A stretch of DNA of 33,680 nt from a virus, in the IMG/VR virus record IMGVR_UViG_3300044634_000382, positions 1-33,680 of that record. The stretch is one strand, 5' to 3'. The notes beneath the pieces are model-generated. The model searched no databases. It saw only the letters and a program-made list of their open reading frames with translations, and was not told the DNA's origin. A program made the translations under genes and the position numbers. Every line of letters starts with the position of its first letter. The stretch's first letter is position 1. This document shows, one piece after another, positions 7,503-15,963 of this stretch.

Positions 7503-8281
7503 TACTCACCTCTATTTTCGATAGCGAAGGCGACCATCTTTTCGAGGCCTTCTTCTGTGGCGCATGCTGCAGCAAACTTAACTTGGTTATCTTCGTGCAG
7601 CTTATCAAATGCTGTCTTCATAGTTTCTTGGAGACGTGGCGAAAGACCGCTAATAGCTGTGTCAAGATCTTCTGCGACCTTCTTAGCAGTTGCTGTAGCG
7701 ATGGCCATCTTCTTGCCCATTGGCATTTTTGGATTGTCGCGCTTGATAGCCTTGGCCACTTCTTCGCGCTTCTTCATCTCTGCAGGAGTCAATGTCTTTT
7801 CTTCAAGCTCTACTTCTTCGTGCATCGAGTATTCGCCACGCTGTGCTAGGCGATCATGGATATCCTTGAGCTGGCTGTGTACTTGCTCGATGTCGCCTAC
7901 ATGGCCCCAGTTAGGGCCCTTTGCGTTCGAGTAGTGAGCCTTGTGCTTATTAGCAGCTTCTTTGTGAGCATTGAGGTGATCGTTGATCGACTTCATCAGA
8001 CCTTTAGCAGAAGCATGAGTCGCTGCATAACGGTCCTTAGAGGTCATGCCTTCTCTTAGCTCTGTTTCTTCGTACACAGCTTCATCAGTGCCCGGATCAT
8101 AACCCTTGCGCTCTTTTTTGCGCTCGACAGTCTTGATGTTGGTAGCCTTAAAGACATCGTCCTTATTGCCAGCGCGATCCTGCTTAACTTCGGCTTCGTG
8201 CTTGTCAACAAAACGCTGTTCGTCAGGTGATTTTACCTTACGATAGCCTGTCTGTTCAGCAAATTGTTTAAGCGTCTTCAT
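7502..8281 (-). CDS. gp68: Prohead core protein in the gp68 position
   Basis: 259 aa, in the place of T4 gene 68 but longer (T4 gp68 is about 141 aa). It begins MKTLKQFAEQ, an opening shared by many T4-like core and internal-head proteins. The rest is helical and highly charged. Residues about 160-205 (LTPAEMKKREEVAKAIKRDN, then a GKKMAIATATAKKVAED segment) form a Lys/Ala-rich helical module. The triplet LEE near 158-160 fits the gp21 cleavage rule. The ATG at 8281 overlaps the end of the acidic gp67 gene by 14 bases. The role, scaffold core protein packed in the head and cleaved by gp21, is inferred from position. Confidence 0.72.
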   Translation of the reverse strand: MKTLKQFAEQTGYRKVKSPDEQRFVDKHEAEVKQDRAGNKDDVFKATNIKTVERKKERKGYDPGTDEAVYEETELREGMTSKDRYAATHASAKGLMKSINDHLNAHKEAANKHKAHYSNAKGPNWGHVGDIEQVHSQLKDIHDRLAQRGEYSMHEEVELEEKTLTPAEMKKREEVAKAIKRDNPKMPMGKKMAIATATAKKVAEDLDTAISGLSPRLQETMKTAFDKLHEDNQVKFAAACATEEGLEKMVAFAIENRGE

Positions 8282-8564
8282 CGGTGTCGTCCCCGTCTAA
8301 GTCTAAGTCGTCGAGATCTTCTAGGTCATCGTCTAAGTCAAGATCGTCGTCGAGATCAACATCATCCAGGTCTAAATCATCGTCCTGTGGATCGAATTCT
8401 TCTTCTTCAGCTTGTGCAAAGACACTTTGCTCGAAGTTGGCACGAACACCGTCCATCTGAGCTTCGATCTTTGCGCGTAGAACAGAATCAAAAGCGTCTG
8501 CAACTCGCAAAGGCTGCGAAGCCGCGCTGAAATTAAGAATGTCTGTCGTTGTATAGTCTGTCAT
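8268..8564 (-). CDS. gp67: Acidic prohead core protein gp67
   Basis: 98 aa. The first 50 residues are helical (SQPLRVADAFDSVLRAKIEA), and the last 45 are almost entirely Asp, Glu and Leu (patterns such as DLDLDDVDLDDD). T4 gp67 (80 aa) has the same layout, a helical head and a polyacidic tail, and the same position after the portal gene. In T4 it helps shape the prohead core and is cleaved by gp21. The acidic tail is encoded by imperfect short repeats of Asp codons. The ATG at 8564 is preceded by GGAG and by a late promoter overlapping the end of gp20. Confidence 0.82.
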   Translation of the reverse strand: MTDYTTTDILNFSAASQPLRVADAFDSVLRAKIEAQMDGVRANFEQSVFAQAEEEEFDPQDDDLDLDDVDLDDDLDLDDDLEDLDDLDLDGDDTDEDA

Positions 8565-8581
8565 AAAAACTCCATTCTAAC

Positions 8582-8589
8582 TATTTATG
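8582..8589 (-). promoter_or_regulatory. T4-type late promoter (CATAAATA) for the gp67-68-x-21 group
   Basis: Minus-strand CATAAATA, 18 bases before the gp67 ATG. The gp20 stop codon TAA is part of the box, so coding end and promoter are merged. Confidence 0.6.
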
Positions 8590-10108
8590 TTCCTCTAGGT
8601 TGCGTCTGTGCGGCCTGCTCTTCATCATCGGATTGGATGATTCCAGCGGCCTTCTCATCTTCAACTTGCTGGTTGATTTCTTTCATGTCTTCTTCTGTCT
8701 GATGAAGAACGTTCTTGCGAACCCACTCATTCGAATAATACTTACCAACATAGTCATCAATGTCTCTGAGCATCGAAACACGGTCACGAAGGATTTCTGT
8801 TTCTTTCAACTCAGCAAAGTAGTTATCTACAGAGTAATCGAATCTAATAGCACGTTCGAACTCAGGCCACTCTTCTAGCGTCACGATGCCCTTAAGGACA
8901 AGCTGACGCTCTAGGATCTTTGTAAAGATCTGGGAGAACCTCATTCTCAAACGCTCTACGAACTTTGAAAACTTGATTTCGTCTCTTGAGATTTCAGTCG
9001 AACGACCAAGGTTGTATACTGTCTCTGGTTCCAGTCTGCCGATAGGAACGTTCAGTGACTTGTATAACTTCTTTTGGAAGTACACGATATCATCAATCTG
9101 GCTAAGGTTTTGACCACCTGGCAGGGTAGTAATTTCTGTTCCCTTACCACCTTCACGACGCGGCAACCAGAAGTCTTCTAGCATCGTCATAAACTTACGG
9201 TCGTCTCTAATTTCACCAGTGTCAGAGTTGTAAACAACTTTGTTCTTAAAGCGGACCATCATATCACGGACGTATTGCTCTGCCTTCATCTTAGGAAGGT
9301 TGCCAACGTCGATGTAGAAGATTCTACGCTCAGGAGCACGAGATATACGATAGATTACCAATGAATCTTCAAGCGAACGAAGCTGGTTCAGAGGCTTGAT
9401 TGCCTTATGCAGATAAGAAAGAACAAGGTCTCCGTTAGGATTGACCATTCCACTCATCACATTAACAATTGAATCCTTGGCAATCTTGACACCCTGAGCA
9501 TTCGATGTAGTAGCTCCAGGAGCCTTTACAAAGCCCTTGTCGCTATAGATGTAATACTCTGCGCCATCTTGAACCACAGGAACACCGTTCTCGGTCTTCC
9601 TTTTCTTTTGCTCACGAATCTTACGGATGTGCTTAGGATCAATGTAGCGAAGCTCTTGGATCCCTTCCCTTGGATTTGCGTTGTCAATGATTACATGGTA
9701 GTATAATCTACCATCAACATACCACTTTCTGAATGTCTCATAGCTGTATTCATTGAAATGTAGTAAGCCGAGGATGTTTTTGAATTCCTCGGTAATTAGA
9801 TTTTTGATTCTATCTGGCTGCTCGAGATCATCAAGATTGATTGTAACTGGCTCTTGGTCGGGGTTGCCAACAATAGCTTCATTTACCACATCGTCGATAG
9901 CGGTTTCGACCTCAGGATGCATAGCCATTTCTCGATACCGTGTAACGAGTTCTGTCTCTGTCCTAATAGAACCGTCGAGATCGACGTAAGTCCCGTAGAC
10001 TCCGCCGCTCTGTACGACCATAGCCCCGTCATCGGTTTGCTTGGGAGCAAACGAGACGGGAGCCTGGTCTTCTATCTTCTTTTTAATTTCGAAGCCAAAT
10101 AACTGCAT
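8585..10108 (-). CDS. gp20: Portal vertex protein gp20
   Basis: 507 aa, near T4 gp20 (524 aa). Family segments include the TRYREMAMHPEVETAIDDVV stretch near residue 55-75, RKWYVDGRLYYHVIIDN near 128-144, RYIDPKHIRKIRE, SLVIYRISRAPERRIFYIDV near 245-265 and FWLPRREGGKGTEITTLPGG near 310. gp20 forms the dodecameric ring at one capsid vertex through which gp17 pumps DNA and to which the neck attaches; it also starts head assembly. The ATG at 10108 lacks a good ribosome site (only GAAAGTG upstream) and no NATAAATA box stands before it. It may be expressed mainly by read-through from gp19. Confidence 0.95.
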   Translation of the reverse strand: MQLFGFEIKKKIEDQAPVSFAPKQTDDGAMVVQSGGVYGTYVDLDGSIRTETELVTRYREMAMHPEVETAIDDVVNEAIVGNPDQEPVTINLDDLEQPDRIKNLITEEFKNILGLLHFNEYSYETFRKWYVDGRLYYHVIIDNANPREGIQELRYIDPKHIRKIREQKKRKTENGVPVVQDGAEYYIYSDKGFVKAPGATTSNAQGVKIAKDSIVNVMSGMVNPNGDLVLSYLHKAIKPLNQLRSLEDSLVIYRISRAPERRIFYIDVGNLPKMKAEQYVRDMMVRFKNKVVYNSDTGEIRDDRKFMTMLEDFWLPRREGGKGTEITTLPGGQNLSQIDDIVYFQKKLYKSLNVPIGRLEPETVYNLGRSTEISRDEIKFSKFVERLRMRFSQIFTKILERQLVLKGIVTLEEWPEFERAIRFDYSVDNYFAELKETEILRDRVSMLRDIDDYVGKYYSNEWVRKNVLHQTEEDMKEINQQVEDEKAAGIIQSDDEEQAAQTQPRGT

Positions 10109-10138
10109 GTTTCACTTTCTTATAATATTATATATCGC

Positions 10139-10684
10139 TTAGCCGATTAGACCGGTATTACCACCATCTATTTCGAACCAATCGTATGCAAATGTGACTG
10201 AGAAGTTTTCGATCTGATCAGTCGAATCCCAATCAAGGTCAATGGTTGAGATTTCCGTTGGGAAGATACCATTGAACTTGTATCTGCGAAGCTCTGCGCC
10301 GTCCTTACCATACTGAGTTACCAGAGCAGTCGACTTGTAGTTAGACGGCGATGAGTCAGCATTGAGGTTAAGGTTGGTTTGCAGCGAATTGATTTGGTTG
10401 TGCCACTGTTCCATTGTGTGACGAATACGGAAGTCTTCGTCGTTCATAACCGTAACAGCCCATGTGTCGAACGTACGATCACCAGCAATCTTGATCTTAC
10501 GACCGAAATATGGAATTTCGATTGGGTTGATTGTTGATGAAGGAAGGGTTGTGGCACGAATCAAGAACGGTGCGATTGCATCTGATTCGTTGTTGACTGG
10601 GTTTGTCAGTTCAACTCGGAACAGGGTGGGACGAGCCCCACCCAGCCTCAGACCTGCTCTCATCTCGTTGATATTAAAAGGCAT
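10139..10684 (-). CDS. gp19: Tail tube protein gp19
   Basis: 181 aa (T4 gp19 is 163 aa). The opening FNINEMRAGLRLGGARPTLF, the IRATTLPSSTINPIEIPYFG loop and the C-terminal DLDWDSTDQIENFSVTFAYD are typical of the T4 tube subunit. Hexameric rings of it stack to form the inner tube through which DNA is ejected. It follows the sheath gene gp18 directly, with its own late promoter and an AAGGAG site. A probable paralogue of the same fold lies at 3391-3918. Confidence 0.93.
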   Translation of the reverse strand: MPFNINEMRAGLRLGGARPTLFRVELTNPVNNESDAIAPFLIRATTLPSSTINPIEIPYFGRKIKIAGDRTFDTWAVTVMNDEDFRIRHTMEQWHNQINSLQTNLNLNADSSPSNYKSTALVTQYGKDGAELRRYKFNGIFPTEISTIDLDWDSTDQIENFSVTFAYDWFEIDGGNTGLIG

Positions 10685-10705
10685 TTATTGATCTCCTTGT
10701 ATCTT

Positions 10706-10713
10706 TATTTATC
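10706..10713 (-). promoter_or_regulatory. T4-type late promoter (GATAAATA) for gp19
   Basis: Minus-strand GATAAATA, 22 bases before the gp19 ATG, in the 31-base gap after gp18. Confidence 0.62.
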
Positions 10714-10715
10714 TC

Positions 10716-13037
10716 TTAGCCAACGATCTCGGAGAATTCAATACCGCTTCTTACAGCAACAAAGTTCAGCTGGATGAAGTTGATCGAACGTGCTGGCTTC
10801 ACATAGATGTCGCCAACGAAGCGGTTCGAGTCAATAACTTCTGCTGTATTGTTTGTAGCGTCACAAACAACCTTGAAGTCTGTAATACCGCGGCGACCCT
10901 GAACATCCCTTAGGAATGGCTCAACGAGGTTGCGGAACTGTGTACGTGTGAATTCGTCGTTGAATTCGAACATCAGCGACTTAGCAGCACGAGCAATCGA
11001 CTTTTCAAGAACGATGAAGAGACGACGAACATTGATGCGATCAAATGCCGATGGCTTAGCAAGTAGCGTCTTATCACCAAACAGAATCGTGCCTTCACCA
11101 GGTGAAGAGATTACTGGGTTGATGCCGTTCTTGTAAAGAAGATCTCTTTCAGCCTTTGCAGGATTGAAAGCGAGCTTGATTGAGTTACGGATCTGACCGC
11201 GATTCGTACCAGCTGGCGAATACCATGGATCGCGTGAGTTGTCTGTAACAACACAGAGACCAGCAATATCACCATTCAATGGAACGTAACGATTAACATC
11301 GTTGTACTTGTCGTACATGTACTTATAACCCGAATCCATCACTGCAAATGAGGATGAACGAACTGAGTTACGGAAGTCGACGATGTTCTGAGCTGCAGCA
11401 GTTGTCTGGTTAACAACGTCTGCTTTCTGAGGCGAAACGAATACAACACAGTCCTTACGAACTTCTGCAATGTTATCGATCAGATAGTTAGCTTGCTGTT
11501 CACCATTTGTACCACCACGAGTAGAACCTGTTAGTAGTAGAGAGATGTCTACTTCTTCTGCCGAAGCAAATAGATCATATGCACGAGCGGTGTCTGCAAA
11601 TGGAACAGTTGATTCATCGTTATCGACACCACCTACAAACGAGACTGTCAGTGGACGTGCGTTTGTTGATGAGGCAATTGCTGTTGTATTAGCCGAAGTA
11701 GCGTTTGCGCGATCCGATGCCCACCAAACATACTGTGACTGCTCATTAAGAACTGTCTTATAGTAGTTTGTCGAACCATCAGAGTTCTTAGCATCAGTAA
11801 CACGGGACAGACCCTTGTAAACTTCAAGAACAGTGCCTGGCGAACCAGTGAAACCACCATCTTCGTCAACAACTACAGCGTGAAGCTCGTCAACAGCTGA
11901 GGTGTTACCTGTAGTTGACTGAGACTGGAACAACGAAGTACCAGGGGCAGTATCAACTTGGTTGAAATATTCCCAGTAGCGTGTTGTTGTGTTCGCGCTG
12001 ATTGCAGTCGATAGCTTTAGTGGAGCATCGAAGGAAACAGTGAATGTGATACGATCAAGATCGCCATAATTGATCAATGCGCTACCAACAGTCGAAGCTT
12101 CGTTAGCTGGATTTAACGCCGAAGCAATTACGAACGCTGTCGAGTTAACTACCGTAACAGATCCAGACACATTGAAGTTAGCGTTTGAGTAACCTGTAAC
12201 GGCTACTGTTTCACCAACTGCAAGACCTGCAGGAATTGCGCCTGATGTGTAAATCAAAGCTGTGGTGTTCGAAATAGCGCCAGATGTAGCAAATGTATAG
12301 TTAGTAGCCCCAGCAGGAGTGCCGATCGAAGTTACCTTTAGCGACTGCTTACCAATTGATGTGTTACCAAACTCAACAACGTCACCTGCAGTCAGAAGAG
12401 CTGCAAGACGAGTAGCTTCTGTGTTTGCTTGTGCTACAGTAACACCAGTACCATTCGTGTTAGCCACGGTTACGGTTGCGGTGTTAGATCCAACTGCAAG
12501 CGCCAGAAGCGAGTTACGATAGCTTGTGTTACCAGCAAAGTCCACAGATGAAGAATATGCGTCTACCGAATCGCAGACAGAAATCTTAAGCGAGTTACCA
12601 AGCGCACCTGGCCACTTTGCGATGTACTCGACGTCTCCGTTGAATGTGCCATCCTTAGTATCATAGTCGTCTTGGTTCTTAACAGTAGTCGCAACGTTTG
12701 CAAGACCGCCCGCACCTGTGTTAGCAATGGCTGAAAACACAGATGATGTGTTTGCAGCACGCGAAACGTAGAGAGCATTCGAATAGCCAAGAAAGCTAGC
12801 TGCTGTGAAGAAGGTTTCTGGGTTGATAGAGCTTGGTTTACCAAACTTTCTCACCAGATCGTTTTCTGAAGTTACAAGCGAACGAACGCCAACTGGGCCC
12901 CAGCGAAACACACCAGCAATAGCACCTACAGTGGTGGAAGTTGCAGGAACTACCGTTGTAAGATCGATTTCTGAAATATTAATGCCTGGGCTTACTTGGT
13001 ATCCGCCACCGCCTGAACCAAAATTTTGTACCGCCAT
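10716..13037 (-). CDS. gp18: Contractile tail sheath protein gp18
   Basis: 773 aa, clearly longer than T4 gp18 (659 aa). The N-terminus (PGINISEIDLTTVVPATSTT, then GAIAGVFRWGPVG) and the C-terminal assembly domain (INVRRLFIVLEKSIARAAKS ... EFNDEFTRTQFRNLVEPFL ... GIEFSEIVG) are typical of contractile sheath subunits. Extra length sits in the middle, Ser/Thr/Asn/Ala-rich part, about residues 160-480. This includes a segment near 263-308 (GLAVGETVAVTGYSNANFNV) that resembles the short beta module often found repeated in phage tail proteins. Such insertions usually project outward from the sheath. The ATG at 13037 follows AAGGGAG and a perfect TATAAATA promoter. Confidence 0.94.
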   Translation of the reverse strand: MAVQNFGSGGGGYQVSPGINISEIDLTTVVPATSTTVGAIAGVFRWGPVGVRSLVTSENDLVRKFGKPSSINPETFFTAASFLGYSNALYVSRAANTSSVFSAIANTGAGGLANVATTVKNQDDYDTKDGTFNGDVEYIAKWPGALGNSLKISVCDSVDAYSSSVDFAGNTSYRNSLLALAVGSNTATVTVANTNGTGVTVAQANTEATRLAALLTAGDVVEFGNTSIGKQSLKVTSIGTPAGATNYTFATSGAISNTTALIYTSGAIPAGLAVGETVAVTGYSNANFNVSGSVTVVNSTAFVIASALNPANEASTVGSALINYGDLDRITFTVSFDAPLKLSTAISANTTTRYWEYFNQVDTAPGTSLFQSQSTTGNTSAVDELHAVVVDEDGGFTGSPGTVLEVYKGLSRVTDAKNSDGSTNYYKTVLNEQSQYVWWASDRANATSANTTAIASSTNARPLTVSFVGGVDNDESTVPFADTARAYDLFASAEEVDISLLLTGSTRGGTNGEQQANYLIDNIAEVRKDCVVFVSPQKADVVNQTTAAAQNIVDFRNSVRSSSFAVMDSGYKYMYDKYNDVNRYVPLNGDIAGLCVVTDNSRDPWYSPAGTNRGQIRNSIKLAFNPAKAERDLLYKNGINPVISSPGEGTILFGDKTLLAKPSAFDRINVRRLFIVLEKSIARAAKSLMFEFNDEFTRTQFRNLVEPFLRDVQGRRGITDFKVVCDATNNTAEVIDSNRFVGDIYVKPARSINFIQLNFVAVRSGIEFSEIVG

Positions 13038-13080
13038 GTTAGTCTCCCTTAAGAGGTTCTTATAGTTTAGTTGCTTATCA

Positions 13081-13088
13081 TATTTATA
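13081..13088 (-). promoter_or_regulatory. T4-type late promoter (TATAAATA) for gp18
   Basis: Perfect TATAAATA on the minus strand, 44 bases before the gp18 ATG, within the 61-base gap after gp17. No terminator hairpin is seen in the gap. Confidence 0.78.
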
Positions 13089-13098
13089 AATTAATAGA

Positions 13099-14721
13099 CT
13101 ACAGTGTCATCAGCCGCTCAAACGAGGCTGTCTCGGGCGTCACTTCTAACACCTCTGTGTAATCATGATCATGGCCTGTATCGAGGAACCCGAAAGGAGT
13201 CAATTCATTTTCCATATCTTCCTCAGATTTCTCTCTGAGTTTGAGCAATGTATTAATGTCTGTTAAATCTTTGAAGTATTGCTGATCCGACATCCAAGCA
13301 AACAAGACGAGACCCATTACAAGGTCGTCGTTACATCCTGGTTCTGCTTCGTATGAGTGACCCTTCTTAGAGAATCTTGACAATTCGTAAATAGTGTTGT
13401 GATCGTTGATGATCAGCTGGTGCTGCTCGACAAGTAGCTTCAACATTGAGCAGCCAATTGCCTTTACAGTCTTTGTTGTTCGTACTCCTCGTTCGGAGTT
13501 CTTGAATCCACTAGAGATTCTCTTCCCTCTTGCACCAGCATTTTCGGTGTATACAAGTAGTTCGCTTTCGTAGTCGTAATGAAGTGAGTCTGCTACCTGA
13601 GCGCCTACATCATTAGACTCGACTAGAATAACTGCATCGTTATACATCTTAGATATATTATGTATGGTTCCTGCATAATCAAGCGGAGTGATCATGTTGT
13701 TTTTGAAAACACATACTTGTTGATACGGCATTTCTGTAGTATCAATAACTTGGAAGGCAGAATAGTCTAACCCCTTGCCCCTCGATACGTCTACTACTAT
13801 GACGTATTTATGTTCCTTCTCAGGCCTGTAGTATTGAGTCAACCCACCCTGATCCGCAATAGGAACCCGAGCCACAAGAGTCTTCAGACATGCACCCGAG
13901 ATCAGTGTGCCAGATGAACCTTGGAAAGCACACTCAAATTCCTGAGCAAACTTCTCGTAGTCCCAATCCATTGCTCCAAGAGTTTCTTTGTGCCATTCTG
14001 CACCACGGCCTGGAACCTGTTGCCATGGCACTTCCACAAACTGGTATCCGTTAGTGCCTGCCTTTGCCCCTTCACATGTCTTGTAGAAGTGGTTCAAACC
14101 ATTCGGCGTTGAGGTGAATAGGATCTTAGTTGTTTCACCAGATGAAATCGTAGGGAAAACCGAAGCGAAGAACTCGTCCCAGTTCTCAACGAACGCAGCT
14201 TCATCGATGTACAGAAGCGAGATCGACTTACCACGAATAGCTGATGAGCTTGTCGCAGCTGCAATAACCTTACAACCATTCTCTAGTGAGATGGAACCCT
14301 TGTTCCACTCATCTACACCCTGCTGCAACCAATCAGGCAGGGCTTCATAAGCCAGCTTGATACGGTCGAGGATTTCTCTTGCAGCATCACCTTTGTTAGC
14401 GAGTAGCGCTACTGTCTTGTGGTCATTGAAGAGAATATAGTGTAATATAATCGCAGCCGCTGTAGTAGTCTTACCAGCCTGGCGACTGGTGACCACTGTA
14501 ACACGGCGGTTGTTAGTGAGCTTAACAATGATTTCTTTTTGGTAGTCATACAACCTTATCGGAATGAATCCGTGATCAACGTGAACAATCTTGATGTATT
14601 TCTCTGCGAAGTAGATAGGATCCTGAGCACACTTGAGCCACTCCTGGAGCATCTCTTGCGTCCATTGGATCTGCTTTCTTGACTTCTTAAGTAGTGGGTT
14701 ACCGTTGTAACCCCTGTCCAT
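13099..14721 (-). CDS. gp17: Large terminase subunit gp17
   Basis: 540 aa from the ATG at 14721, which follows the gp16 stop by one base. A GTG at 14733 is an alternative start. ATPase motor motifs: SRQAGKTT (Walker A, 79-86), LLYIDE (Walker B with catalytic Glu, 169-174) and TSTPNG (coupling motif, about 203-208). The nuclease half has an RNase H-like start, YVIVVDVSRGKGLDYS, with Asp311, then ILVESNDVGAQVADSL and a later acidic motif (GCNDDLVMGLVLF). The enzyme cuts concatemeric DNA and packages it through the gp20 portal. T4 gp17 is 610 aa; the catalytic core is complete. Confidence 0.96.
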   Translation of the reverse strand: MDRGYNGNPLLKKSRKQIQWTQEMLQEWLKCAQDPIYFAEKYIKIVHVDHGFIPIRLYDYQKEIIVKLTNNRRVTVVTSRQAGKTTTAAAIILHYILFNDHKTVALLANKGDAAREILDRIKLAYEALPDWLQQGVDEWNKGSISLENGCKVIAAATSSSAIRGKSISLLYIDEAAFVENWDEFFASVFPTISSGETTKILFTSTPNGLNHFYKTCEGAKAGTNGYQFVEVPWQQVPGRGAEWHKETLGAMDWDYEKFAQEFECAFQGSSGTLISGACLKTLVARVPIADQGGLTQYYRPEKEHKYVIVVDVSRGKGLDYSAFQVIDTTEMPYQQVCVFKNNMITPLDYAGTIHNISKMYNDAVILVESNDVGAQVADSLHYDYESELLVYTENAGARGKRISSGFKNSERGVRTTKTVKAIGCSMLKLLVEQHQLIINDHNTIYELSRFSKKGHSYEAEPGCNDDLVMGLVLFAWMSDQQYFKDLTDINTLLKLREKSEEDMENELTPFGFLDTGHDHDYTEVLEVTPETASFERLMTL

Positions 14722-14722
14722 A

Positions 14723-15124
14723 TTAGGTATCACCGGACTTGAGATCCTGTAGCATCTTCTGTAGCTCGGCAGTCGAGCCTACAAATAAATTGTTGTTGAC
14801 AGTCTTGTTCTCATCCGAGTCGGATGGCTTGCCTTGCAGCTTCTGCTTCTTAATCTGAAGGTCTGCAATGCCTGAGCTTACGTCCGCAAATGTCTTGATA
14901 AGAGAGTTAAGGACTTCATACGCCTTTGGATGCTGAGACTGCTGAGCAATCTGGATCATGTCCTCGACTGCAGCTTGGCTCTTTACGACTGCATCATAAA
15001 GATTCTCTCTTGCGAAATCAAGGTCATTTTCCTGTTGACTATCATCACGTTTTGGGGGATACTGGGTTATATCCCTATAAGGAGTAATAGGATTCAAGCC
15101 GAGAGCATCATCTATTTCGGACAT
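14723..15124 (-). CDS. gp16: Small terminase subunit gp16
   Basis: 133 aa, in the gp15-16-17 order and of the usual size (T4 gp16 is 164 aa). The central part is a long helical hairpin (NLYDAVVKSQAAVEDMIQIA ... KAYEVLNSLIKTFADVSSGI), the oligomerising coiled coil of T4-type small terminases. The C-terminus is polar and ends with a TAELQKMLQDL helix. gp16 regulates the gp17 motor and recognises DNA. The ATG at 15124 overlaps the gp15 stop (TAATG), and its own stop lies one base before gp17. Confidence 0.87.
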   Translation of the reverse strand: MSEIDDALGLNPITPYRDITQYPPKRDDSQQENDLDFARENLYDAVVKSQAAVEDMIQIAQQSQHPKAYEVLNSLIKTFADVSSGIADLQIKKQKLQGKPSDSDENKTVNNNLFVGSTAELQKMLQDLKSGDT

Positions 15125-15963
15125 TACATGTTCTCCGTGAAGTCAATCAGGAACCCGTAGTTATCGGTTTCCTTAATATTACCAGGCGAAACAGATAGCG
15201 CTGCGTTTGATGTCGGCAATCCATTGGCCGTCAGACCCGGAAGAATGTTGATAATTGCAGAAGGTGTGTTCAGAGTATTAGCAACAACCTCTTGACCCTT
15301 TGCAGGTATGCGAATGTTGACGTCGATATCCTTAATCACCTCACCCTTACGAGTCGGACCAAACAAGTAGCCTTTCACAGTAAACGTCAGAGTATGAATT
15401 AGAGCTCTGCGCTGTGTGAACTCTCCTTCATATGTATCTTCTGTAGAAATGTCGTTGAAGATGATTGGGATGTCATACTTGCCGTTGATGTCAGGCATCA
15501 GGTTAATAGTAGCAGTCCACTCTGGTGTAAAGTATGGAAGGATCTGCTCGATAATCTTTGTGCCATCTTCTGCATTCTTTACCATGATGTACAGCTGGAA
15601 GGTGAAGTCATATGGCACAGGAGCATACTGATACTGCATCTGATCGTTGTCAGTCGTCACCTTATGGATCTTGTTGATCGTGTTCATCTTACGATCGGGA
15701 GCATAAGACATCGTGACCATCTCGAAGGCCATCCGAGGAAGCACAGTAGCAATTGGCTGATTCAGAGCAGAGCTACCACGACCAACGTCCATGTTGATGC
15801 GCGCAAGATACTTGTCTTTTGGTCCGTACGAAAGAGGAATCTTTAGAGTCTGAACAGTTGCGCCAGTAGAGTTCTCTCTGTTGATAAACATGTTATCGAA
15901 CAGCGTTCCGAACAGAATGATGTACTTACGAATAGTGTTGTGTGACCATGTTTGACCGAACAT
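15124..15963 (-). CDS. gp15: Tail sheath stabiliser / tail terminator gp15
   Basis: 279 aa, close to T4 gp15 (272 aa). The N-terminus MFGQTWSHNTIRKYIILFGT parallels the T4 opening MFGYFYNSSFRRYATLMGDL. Further shared segments are KIPLSYGPKDKYLARIN, TVLPRMAFEMVTMSYAP, the IIEQILPYFTPEW motif and the RRALIHTLTFTVKGYLFGP strand. In T4 a gp15 hexamer caps the finished tail and docks it to the head neck (gp13-gp14). Start and stop both lie in TAATG overlaps with gp14 and gp16. Confidence 0.93.
   Translation of the reverse strand: MFGQTWSHNTIRKYIILFGTLFDNMFINRENSTGATVQTLKIPLSYGPKDKYLARINMDVGRGSSALNQPIATVLPRMAFEMVTMSYAPDRKMNTINKIHKVTTDNDQMQYQYAPVPYDFTFQLYIMVKNAEDGTKIIEQILPYFTPEWTATINLMPDINGKYDIPIIFNDISTEDTYEGEFTQRRALIHTLTFTVKGYLFGPTRKGEVIKDIDVNIRIPAKGQEVVANTLNTPSAIINILPGLTANGLPTSNAALSVSPGNIKETDNYGFLIDFTENM

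Noticed and set aside
10109-10138. TATAAT in the gap before gp20 as a sigma-70 promoter
   Set aside because: The matching -35 position at 17 bases (CCGGTC) does not resemble TTGACA. The signal is probably only AT-rich sequence.
13805-13812. CATAAATA within gp17 as a late promoter
   Set aside because: It lies in the middle of the terminase coding sequence (HKYVIVVDV), far from any gene start; likely chance.
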